A stretch of DNA of 64,000 nt, taken from the NCBI GenBank assembly GCA_022702705.1, contig CM040426.1:74917306-74981305 (forward strand), given 5' to 3'. The notes beneath the pieces are model-generated. The model saw only the letters and a list, made by a program, of their open reading frames with translations, ran no database searches and was not told where the DNA came from. Each line of letters begins with the position of its first letter. Position 1 is the stretch's first letter. Of this stretch, positions 55,643-64,000 are shown in pieces. The position numbers and the translations under genes were made by a program. The DNA comes from Papilionanthe hookeriana x Papilionanthe teres (taxonomy: Eukaryota; Streptophyta; Magnoliopsida; Asparagales; Orchidaceae).

Positions 55643-56010
55643 TGTTAGAAGGCTTAGGCACACAAAAATGTGCCAATATCAGTTATAGAAACAAAATTCT
55701 GTCAATATCAGTTACAAATACATAGAGTGGAAAAATTAATTGTAATTACGAAAAGGTGTCTGAGAGCTAATAATGATCCGTAACGCCTTTATGCAAAAAA
55801 ATCATAATGACATAATGCCCCTATTGAAGCGGGGGCAAGCATGTACTTTATCAGCGATCATTTATTATTATAAATAAAAACCATTTTATGAATAGAAAAA
55901 CAAACTTTTTTTCTCCGAACTATTCATCTCGCCCTCTATACTCTGTCTCTTCATTTTCTCTCATCTTCTTCATATTCTATCCGAAGAAGAGCGTTCTAAA
56001 GGACAAATCC
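55643..56010 (+). repeat. Candidate LTR (gypsy-like) on the plus strand
   Basis: TGTTAGAAGGCTTAGG at 55643 follows a stretch (55290-55640) full of CCGACCGA/ACCGATG motifs, typical of the non-coding 3' part of some gypsy elements. ATTATAAATAAAAACC at 55868-55883 is TATA-like and CTCTGTCTCTTCATTTTCTC follows. The end and a partner LTR were not found, so this is tentative. Confidence 0.35.
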
Positions 56011-56677
56011 GAATTCAATAAAACCTCTTAATATAAAATAAAACTTCAATAAGTTATTAATTAACAATTCATTAATTTATATAAAAAGATTTAACATAAT
56101 GTTGAATTTTTTTGAGGCTTAATATCTAGTATTATACATGTGTGTATACGACCCGGTATTTGTTACATATAATTAATTTTGATATTATATAATCTAATTA
56201 TTAAATAATAAATTTAATAAATTTAATAAAATTTACTTAACCAAAAAAAACATTAGAAACACAGGCCAATTCCCCAACCCCCCGCCTCCTCCCGGTCCGC
56301 TTCGCCCAAAACCATCGTCAGCGAGCTGGTAAAGCAACAACGGGATCACGGCGTGAAGAGACCGCTGAAATTCCCATTTCTCTCCTCCTTCCGCTCCGCT
56401 CCTACCGGAAACCATTGAGGAAGGCATGCCTGCTCACGCCATCATTCTTCTTCGCTTGTCCGTATCATTTTGGGATTTACAAGAGATCAGGATTTGAGCA
56501 GGCGTTTTTGTCACCGTTGGGCAGGATTTAGCCTAAATCCCGCTTAAAACCGGCTACCAAATATTCCCTTACGACAAAGAAGCTAGGAAGTCGCTACGGA
56601 AGCTCGCTGGAGAGGTATACGACGGGCCTGTAAAGAAGAAGAGTTCACGAGGCTTGTGAATTTGCTAAATTCGAACA

Positions 56678-56941
56678 ATGCCAGGATATTCTAAATCTCG
56701 GGAAGCCAAGACATCTGCTGTCCCTGATGCCGCTAGTTTGAAGCTTCGGATGGAGAGCGGTGGCCACTGGAGGGTACCGCAGAGGAAATCTTCGGCCGTC
56801 AGTCGCGTAAACCATCGAAGGTTGGGCCGTCTTCTCGATCGGTTAGTTGTGAACCACCGGTGGAGAGAAGCCAGCGCGGTTTTGAGCACTACTTTTGCGG
56901 GTTGCCCTCGTTACTACTCCCAGGACCGGAGAAACTTTCTG
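56678..56941 (+). CDS. TAF1A-like exon 1
   Basis: Eighty-eight codons from ATG, rich in Arg and Lys at the start (MPGYSKSREAKTSAV). Helical blocks HRRLGRLLDRLVVNHRWREA and YYSQDRRNFL follow. The donor GTTGGT starts at 56942. Upstream 56230-56440 is GC-rich and may be the promoter and leader; 56011-56230 is AT-rich with no feature. Confidence 0.75.
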
Positions 56942-59900
56942 GTTGGTTGAATGTGTTCAATCTCCTTTTTTTTTTATTATTTTTTATAACGGGTATTTTA
57001 CTGTGGCGGCGGGTTTTCATCACTAACGATCACAACACATTTGCGTTTAGATCGCTATGGAGCTTCAGAAGCGGTTCTGCAGGAAGAGAAACTTCCATAA
57101 TTTGATCAAATCGACTTATGAGGTTTGGTTGGGTAAACTATCCTGGCATAAGAAAGGGCATGCGAAGGTAACTAGTTTGCTCTATTTCATGACTTGATTC
57201 GTCATTTTCAATCTCAATTTTCGACAAGTCATATGGAAATTAATAAAAAAACCATGCTTGGAGAAAATGTATAGAATATAGTGCTAGGCATTTGATATTC
57301 GAAATCTTTATGATATTGATTTGCTGCATCTTCTTCTTACTGAGCAGAAACGCTTGCTTCAGCTTGAACTAGCACTTTTCTATCTCAGTCAAGGGAAAAT
57401 TGAAGAGGCATACTCTCACACAAGATTGTAAGCATCCATTGCTTTATTTTCAGTTGTCTTTATGCAGTGAAGTAGAACCATAATGCCCTATTTTCTTATT
57501 TTTGTTATTGGTTTTGTTATTATGGATTGATTCTAAAGCACATCATCATGCTTTTGAGGGTTGAAGATGAAGTTCACACTCCTCTGATTGTTTTTATAAT
57601 ATGATCCATAAACTTTTGTTTTCTATGTTTGTTTCAATAGTAGTGTTAATCTTCTGTATATATATATGTGTGTGTGTGTGCGCGCACGCGCGTGTGTATT
57701 ATTTTTATTTTAAAATGAGCTATTTGAAGCAATTTTTTTTATAATCAGCATATAAACATGCTATGGACTTTGGGAACGGGGTTGTTTGAATTTGTGCTCA
57801 TAAGCTAATTTGAGCTGGAACTTACAAATTTAAAAGTTACAAGTTTTCACTATTTAGGATTTTGTTCAAGCAAAATTACCATTGAATACAATAACTATTT
57901 AGCTTCCATTGTTTAACATCTTTCAGCATGAATTTTCTTGCTTCTATGTGCACTGGTGACTGGTTCTTTAAAAAAGTTTTTGAGCTGTTAAGTGGGCTTT
58001 TAAGGGCTTCTGAGCTGTTAAATGGTCACAATTTATTAACATTCATGCAATTGTTTTTATATGAAATGCAACTTGTTTAGTTGATCTGGTTTTCATTTAA
58101 GTAACGATGTTATCTAGAATGATCAATGTTGATTATGCCTTTCATTTTTTTCTTTCCCTTTTATATTCTATGAAAATTAAAGAAATCTATATCACATCGG
58201 ATTTGAGTTTGGCTTTTATATAATTCAGTTTATCTCAACATACAAGAAAGCAATTAGTTAAACAATTTATATCACTACCAAAAATACTCAACATAAAACT
58301 ACATCAAGGACACTGGAAAGTATAGAACCCAACGGCCCCTTTGGTATAAGAGATTTTCTCTTACTTGATTGCTCTCATCATTTTAAAATGTTTAGAGTAA
58401 TTCTGAACTTTATCAAATTTAAATCTTGTCTAATTTTTTGAGATTTCGTTATGTCAATATTGCTACTTTGTTAATTTGTTTATCGATTTATTATGTTGGA
58501 ATATAATAGGCAAGTGGAATTTATTGCTGTTAGCCTAATTATCATCTATTTTGCAGATTATTTATTTAGTTATTATTTTGGTTAAGATTTTATGAGTCGA
58601 ACATCTGATAGTGTTGATTAAACATATTTTTTCTTTTCAGTCTTGTCACGGAAGAATTTGGAACCGAGCCTTACATTAACTTGATCCATGGATTGATAAT
58701 GTATCAGCTTTGGTATGCTGGTTTACCTGAGGAGATGCAAATAGCAGGTTTTGATGCTGACCCTTCATCAGACGCACTTGGGACGCCCTTGTTTGATAGT
58801 TTCCAGGAAACTGAAATTGATGAAAGTTCAAATGTTCATGTTGCTGTTGATATTGAGAATACCAAAGCTTCTTCTCATTGTTCTTCAGAAAGTTCTGTCG
58901 GCATCGAGAAAATCTTTATGGTAGGAAAATACGATGCTGTTAGAAAAAATTCTGTTGATGGCTTTAATGCACAGGTCCATATTAGCCAATGTGACGGAGA
59001 GGAGAAAGTGCTCCCCAAAAATTGGGATAACTTTATCAACACATCCATTTTTTTTGCTTCTGGTTGGTTTTGCCATTTGCATTTCCATTTTTTTCCTTAA
59101 TGTTGCTTATTGTTGCTATTTCAGATTTTTATTGATGTGATATCTAAAAATGGTTGTTAAAAGATCATGAAACCTAACAAATATCTCGAGACTTGCCATT
59201 TTGCTCTTATATTGACATCTAGGTTGTTAGAACCATGAACACATGTATTGAATCAAAAAGAGAAGTTTTCCAGCATTTCCCATGATAAGATGTGTGAATC
59301 CGAGCATGTAAATTAATGCACTTTAGAATGTTTATTTGTTGTTTTTCTATCCACTATTTGATGTGATGATGCTAATATTCCTATATTTTTTTCCTCGTTA
59401 CAAATCAATATGTAAACTTGAAAGGGATCTAACCGGGATACTTTTTCTTTTGATTTTTTCATTTATGTGAAAGTACTAATTTGATCCAATTTATGTTGGA
59501 TTACATCAGGGATAGACTTTAAGCCCATATCCTTTTGCTTTAGTTATGGATGTCTTACTGGACATTTACAGGAGGATGTACCTGCAATGCTCTTTGGCGC
59601 TGAATGTTGGCCTTTAAAAGAGAAGCATAATACTAAATTAAGTGTGCCAAGATGAGAATGATTACGTCGATGAGTGGCTTTAAACTTAGAGACAAAATGT
59701 GAAATGAATATATTCATGACAAGGCTGGTGTAGCTCCAGTGATGGACAAAATTAGAGAGAGTCATCTTAGTTGGTTTGGTCACATTAAACGTCGACCATG
59801 TAATGATCCAATTAGGAGAGTAGATGCTTTAGATTCGACTTATGTTAAGAAAGACAGAGGTAGACCTAGGAAGACTTGAGCTTATTGTATAAAAGTGCTT

Positions 59901-60550
59901 AAGTTATTAGAATTAAATGGAAATATGACACTAAATAGGACTCGATGGAGAAAAAAGGATTGTAGCCTTCCCCACTTAGCGGGATTAAAGCTTTGTTGTT
60001 GTAGTAATAAGTTCCAAGCAGGTTAATTATTTGGAACTAGTTTGTTATGCTTTGTAACATTAGATAGACATTTGAGTATTTTTGTTCTTATACAGATTAT
60101 TACCGTGTTAACATAAATTGGAAAATAATTTATACTAAATCAGTTTTAATTAGTTTTAGGCCAATCATCATGCACTTTGAGACATGCCTTTCTGAAATTC
60201 AACTCCATCTATGGTAGATTGATCAGGTGTATAATATCCCACGTGTCCATGATCTTTTAGTTTTTTTTTTAAATATAATTGTATGCTTGAAACTTCCCCT
60301 TATTTTCTTACAACAGTAGTTGAACTTCTGCATTTATGGTTTTAAGGTAAATTTTGTTTCTTGTTCTATGTCAGGACTGGACAAAAGATTGTTGCCTATA
60401 CATATAAAGCTCTTAACAGAGGATCCGATTCAGTCAATACTGCTGTATAGGAAGTTGGCCAATGAGAAGTACAGAGATGCGGTGAAACATTTGCGTCTTG
60501 CTCTTCATTCAACACCACCATTGTTGGCTGCATTGCTTCCTCTTATACAG
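56678..60550 (+). CDS. TAF1A-like gene (TAF RNA polymerase I subunit A family), 5 exons seen, 3' incomplete
   Basis: Exons are 56678-56941, 57051-57167, 57348-57427, 58641-59062 and 60375-60550. All introns are GT..AG and the phases join, giving 353 codons. Motifs: HRRLGRLLDRLVVNHRWREA, FLIAMELQKRF, STYEVWLGKLSW, LLQLELALFYLSQGKIEEAY, LVTEEFGTEPYINLIHGLIM and NEKYRDAVKHLRLALHSTPP. This all-helical pattern and order fit plant proteins annotated as TAF1A, a subunit of the SL1/TIF-IB-like factor that recruits RNA polymerase I to rDNA promoters. I recognise the family by these blocks only, so the name is less certain than the gene structure. The first ATG (56678) has a purine at -3. The protein should continue after LAALLPLIQ; no further exon was found up to 64000. 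Confidence 0.65.
57051..57167 (+). CDS. TAF1A-like exon 2
   Basis: Thirty-nine codons, IAMELQKRFCRKRNFHNLIK then STYEVWLGKLSWHKKGHAK. Acceptor TTTAG is at 57046-57050 and donor GTAACT at 57168-57173. Confidence 0.8.
57348..57427 (+). CDS. TAF1A-like exon 3
   Basis: KRLLQLELALFYLSQGKIEE then AYSHTR plus two bases. The acceptor GCAG ends at 57347 and the donor GTAAGC starts at 57428. The pattern is tetratricopeptide-like helix. Confidence 0.8.
57651..57700. repeat. Alternating TA/TG/CG tract in intron 3
   Basis: A run of TA units, then TG units, then GCGCGCACGCGCG, then TGTG. It is alternating purine-pyrimidine throughout, so it could form left-handed DNA. It lies in the 1.2 kb intron 57428-58640, which otherwise has no recognised insert. 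Confidence 0.85.
58641..59062 (+). CDS. TAF1A-like exon 4
   Basis: The largest exon. It starts (F)LVTEEFGTEPYINLIHGLIM and YQLWYAGLPEEMQI, has an acidic Ser-rich middle (PLFDSFQETEIDESSNVHVA, SHCSSESSVGIEK), and ends KVLPKNWDNFINTSIFFAS(G). Acceptor TTTCAG ends at 58640 and donor GTTGGT starts at 59063, the same donor hexamer as exon 1. Confidence 0.78.
59545..60005 (+). mobile_element. RTE-4: RTE LINE 3' end in intron 4 of the TAF1A-like gene
   Basis: The plus strand reads CTGGACATTTACAGGAGG-like remnants, then pieces matching the RTE-1 C-terminal domain: ML(F)GAECWPLKEKHN, KLSVxxMRMI, SMSGFKLRDKM, VAPVMDKIRES and LSWFGHIKRRPCN. It ends CACTTAGCGGGATTAAAGCTTTG with TTGTTG (59975-60003). It is truncated at its 5' end and carries stops. 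It lies in the same orientation as the host gene. Confidence 0.82.
60375..60550 (+). CDS. TAF1A-like exon 5
   Basis: Begins (G)LDKRLLPIHIKLLTEDPIQS, then ILLYRKLANEKYRDAVKHLR and LALHSTPPLLAALLPLIQ. The acceptor ATGTCAG ends at 60374 and the donor GTGTAAG starts at 60551. Confidence 0.8.
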
Positions 60551-63274
60551 GTGTAAGTCCATATATTTACATTTGATCCATTGTTCCTTTGTTCACCTCT
60601 TTTCTTCCGCTAAATATTTTATGAACCTTATTCAATCGCTATTGTATCAAGTACATGCAATCCCATAAGACATTGTGTTTGTGCTCACTTGACTGTTGCT
60701 AAAAATTAAAAGAAAGAAAAATGATATTCTTATCGAAGATCTGCATTAAGAGAATTATGAGTTATATTACAGCTGCATCAAAATGCAGGATGGATGTAAT
60801 TGTTTGAGTGAAGTTGGGGAATGGGGGTAGATCGATTTTTTACAACATGGATTGAGGTAATACAATTGATTTGGATATCTAAACCCTAAAACAATGGAAT
60901 AAGTTTAATATGGATAATGTTTTATGAGTGAGCTCAAAAAGATACATGAGCTACTAAAGTACTACGACTCAACAAGCTATCTACTGAGATTTTGACAGGT
61001 TCATCAACAAAGTATTTTGATTAAATAGTTTTTTCATTTAAGCTTAAAGTATTTTGGTTAACATGTGTATACTATAAATTCATATCATGCATTGTCTTTT
61101 CACCCTTCAATCTACCTCTCTTTAAGGTGGGCCAACAGTAGATTTATTTTTATTAAAGATGTTGAATTAAATTAGAAAATAAAAGACAAATAAATTATAA
61201 AAGTTATTTTTTCACTTATTTAGGCTCATCAATGTCATGACTTGGCTTGGGACTTGGAATTAACCAATGCAGGAATAGCGGTTGGACAGTGTGAATTAAA
61301 ATTTCTATATTTGTCTACAATTTAACAAATGAAAGAGTCACTAAGAAATTAAATTAAAGCATTAAAATTAATTTTACCTCGTTATTGGTTCTACATGTCT
61401 TTTTTAAACGTTTTATTGTCTATCGATCGTCTTTTAATCACTTAAAATTTTCCTGAAAAGTTAGTTTAAAAATAAAAGCTAGCTAAATAAGCCAGTGAAT
61501 ACTCATATTCCTAAAACATAGTCATACAAGAGAGAAGAATACGATATGCATGCTAGTCAAGCTTTCAATAAATCATTAATGATATTCAAAGATCCTTACA
61601 ATATCAATAGCATATCAGTATTATTTTGTATCTGTACAACCATCACATGAGACATCGTCTAAAAATTTTACCTCTTAAGATGTTTCAGTATCAATATTCT
61701 TTTCATTTACGTGCACCGGTTTATTAATGTTCTCCCACTAGTATCATGAATGGGTGCTCCATCATAGCTAAATAAGCACATACAAACATGCTATAAAAAT
61801 TACATTTTTAATAATAATATTTCATTCTCATTTGCTTCGTAGCTAGTATTTTTGTTTAATGATAATTTAAACAAAATTGATCATACAAGTCATTCTTGCA
61901 ATATGAAAAAAATTTCATAGAATCATAAATCATGCGTATATTATACTATAATAATGACAATAAATGCATTTGGTCGAAAAGAAACAAAAAAAAAATATTG
62001 CAGCAAAAAAATATGAGTACTCACGTCAATCACTGATGATTCTAAACACTCTCTTCACTTATCTCCAATAAAAAAAATCTAAAGTCAAATGCATAAAGAA
62101 TTATTATTAATTTATTATGTATTAATCTTATTTTTAGAAGGCAATTTGCCTTTATTTGACCTTTTGATGTATCATGTAATATTAATTATTTTATTATTAT
62201 TATCCTAATTGTTATCTTTGTGTAATTATTATTATTATTTAAATAAAATATTGACAATAAATTAGGTTCTCCTAATTTGATTTTCTAGTTACTTTATGTA
62301 ATTTTTATCTTTCCTATCATACTTATAAACAATTAAAACCTAAATAAACTTAAAACATAACAATTCCTACTAGGAAAATTCTATTTTATTTTATTTTATC
62401 TTTCTTACTTAAAAACTTGATTTAATTAAATTTTACAATTAATAATTAATAGTTTATAATATAATAAATTTATATACATGTATATCTTACCTCACGGTTC
62501 GCTCCTCCCCCCCCCCCAATGCCCCACTCCCACTTGCACATTCTTCGTTCCGGTCACTGCTCAACAAACATTCGGCGCCTCCCCGCTCGACAGAGATGCG
62601 CTTTACTCGTTTGACATCCTCTTCTTCTCTCAGGTTAGGGCACAAGTTCTTCGCACACAGTGCTCGACTCCCATCTACCTTCAGTCACAGCTCGATGCAT
62701 CAAAGAAATGCGATGATCCTCATCTTCCTTAGAGCACAGAGCAACCGACCGCTACGACGCTTCTTCGGGTACACTACTCCTCTGTCTCCTTCTCCCTCCT
62801 TTGTTCTTTGATCGTCTTCTCATATGATACCTGATTTATAGGGCGAATTCCCCTTTTCGACTTCTGACCCTCTTCATTTCCTCCCCTCTTCGACTGCTCA
62901 CTTCCTCTCCTTCGACTATCTGATGCCCGACTCCTCGTTTCTTCTTCTCCTTTAATTCTTCGTTTCCCCTTCCCCGGGTAATAGAAACGGAAAGTTACAA
63001 TCAGAAAACATATGTTCTTATAGAAGCGTATTGCTAAAAAAAAATCCATATTCGTACTTACTGCTATCTTAAAAAAACATGAACATATCTCTATGTTTAT
63101 TATAAATCTATTTTCTATGGAGGTAAGGAGCCGCATAGAGGAGCCTTTTTCTCGGTGTCAATTTAGGTTAGGTTATGCATTAACAATTAATTGTCCTAGG
63201 ATTTTAAAAGTAAGGTGATGTTGCTACAATGCCCCCTACCAAAGGAAACTATTTATGATAATTTTTTTAAGTTG
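60551..63274. other. Intron sequence after exon 5, no further exon found
   Basis: AT-rich with no recognised protein block. The part 62470-62960 is GC- and pyrimidine-rich, begins with a run of C (62508-62518) and resembles an LTR leader or a promoter more than an exon. The stretch 61130-62450 may be another unrecognised retroelement part. Confidence 0.45.
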
Positions 63275-64000
63275 TGTCGGCCAACATTTTTTTGCTTTAA
63301 AAGAATATAAGTTTTAGTGATTTAGTTTAATATAAAAATGTATATGATTTTGAAAGTAGTTTTGAAAATAATGTATTTTAATTTTGGAAAATGAGACCAC
63401 TTGGATCTCGTTTGTCCAGGTAGTTGCATAATCATGCTCGATGTCACAAATGATCACACTTTCTCGAAAAATTAATATATTCCGCGACAGTAGACCAATC
63501 ATACGAACTAAGGGACTCGTGACATCCGTTTGGTCCGCGAACGTTTATGTGTGGCCAAGCAAGTTCACTACACAATAGAAGAGCTAGGTAGGGTTTATTT
63601 CTACGCAGGTTCAAATTCACTATAAATGAGCCCACTATAGTTAATTACATCCGAAATACGTGGTATTCTTGAAAAAACTCTCGATAATGATCGGTGGTTC
63701 TGTCTTGAGAATTCGAGGGTTTAGGTTTTCACGGTAGGACGTGGAAAAGCGAGTGGGAGTGGCTCGAATGGGAACGATTATTTCAGGAGTTCGAATGAAA
63801 GAAAAGGTAGGGGATGTCGCGGATCCGAGGCGAGCCCCGTGACTTCCCAACTATCCTATGGTGTGGCTGCGTTTTCGAAACGATGTTAATTAAATGTTTA
63901 ATCCTGCCAATTTTATTATTTGGGACTTACACTTGCATAATATCCGATTATGCAAATAGCCCGCAGAGATATGAGGGTTTACGTCGTAGCGCACGACAAC
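63275..64000 (-). mobile_element. S3: end of a third giant LTR of the S1/S2 family (truncated by window)
   Basis: Read on the minus strand, this matches the end of S2 at 29090-29894: the AACCCTCATATCTCT/GTAATT-type zone, CATAGGATAGTTGGGAAGTC, GATGTAATTAACTAT, CGGATGTCACGAGTCC, TTTGTGACATCGAGC and the terminal GGCCGACA. The plus strand therefore starts TGTCGGCC at 63275. Five bases outside are AGTTG; the partner duplication lies beyond the window. It is in an intron of, or just after, the TAF1A-like gene. Confidence 0.82.

Noticed and set aside
55643..56010. A complete gypsy element ending here
   Set aside because: No partner LTR, primer-binding site or pol motif was found nearby; only a candidate LTR is reported.
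62596..62811. Open frame starting MRFTRLTSSSSLRLGHKFF that looks like a mitochondrial targeting peptide
   Set aside because: It lies in a pyrimidine-rich segment where Ser/Arg/Leu are expected by composition. No downstream exon was found before S3.

Overview
This is nuclear DNA of a seed plant, almost certainly a flowering plant. Introns are large with GT..AG borders, both host genes belong to plant gene families, and most of the window is Ty1/copia, giant-LTR, RTE LINE and MULE sequence with AT-rich microsatellites. The species, and whether it is a monocot or a eudicot, cannot be decided from what is visible.

Two host genes are supported exon by exon. (1) On the minus strand, positions 38929 to 1402, lies a GT106 / O-fucosyltransferase-related (DUF246, PF10250) glycosyltransferase. 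Eight exons splice in perfect phase and give about 484 residues; its last exon(s) lie left of the window. (2) On the plus strand, from 56678 to at least 60550, lies a gene resembling plant TAF RNA polymerase I subunit A (TAF1A-like) proteins. Five exons are visible and its C-terminal exons are not in view.

The glycosyltransferase gene is stretched to more than 37 kb by transposons. Its last visible intron (1740-8465) holds a copia element that has lost its reverse transcriptase core. The intron at 8818-36625 is 27.8 kb and holds, left to right: a near full-length RTE LINE (9711-17362, minus) split by a 4.5 kb solo LTR (12200-16716, TSD GTGTA); a Ty3/gypsy protease remnant; an AAT-rich repeat split by a copia element with 293-bp LTRs (19493-22975); a TIR element (23949-24522); a second solo LTR of the same giant family (24664-29894, 5.2 kb, TSD GTGTT); a captured cytidine-deaminase fragment whose catalytic Glu reads Lys (30800-31019); a decayed MULE transposase (31500-33190, minus); and a second copy of the AAT-rich repeat carrying a short RTE insertion with a long target duplication.

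Upstream of the glycosyltransferase gene lie a copia element (about 39570-45374 plus its 5' LTR, minus), a GC-rich segment with tandem repeats and hairpins (45520-46330), a further copia element (about 46331-51927, plus), an RTE 3' end (52868-53530), and an undetermined retroelement-like stretch with a candidate LTR (54090-56010). Inside the TAF1A-like gene there are an alternating TG/CG tract, an RTE 3' end (59545-60005) and, at the right edge, a third copy of the giant LTR (63275 to window end, minus).

No prokaryotic features, CRISPR arrays, rRNA or tRNA genes were seen. The most notable points are the transposon-inflated yet correctly phased host gene, the dated nest of insertions inside one intron, the two giant solo LTRs with GTGT(A/T) duplications, and the gene fragment beside a MULE.
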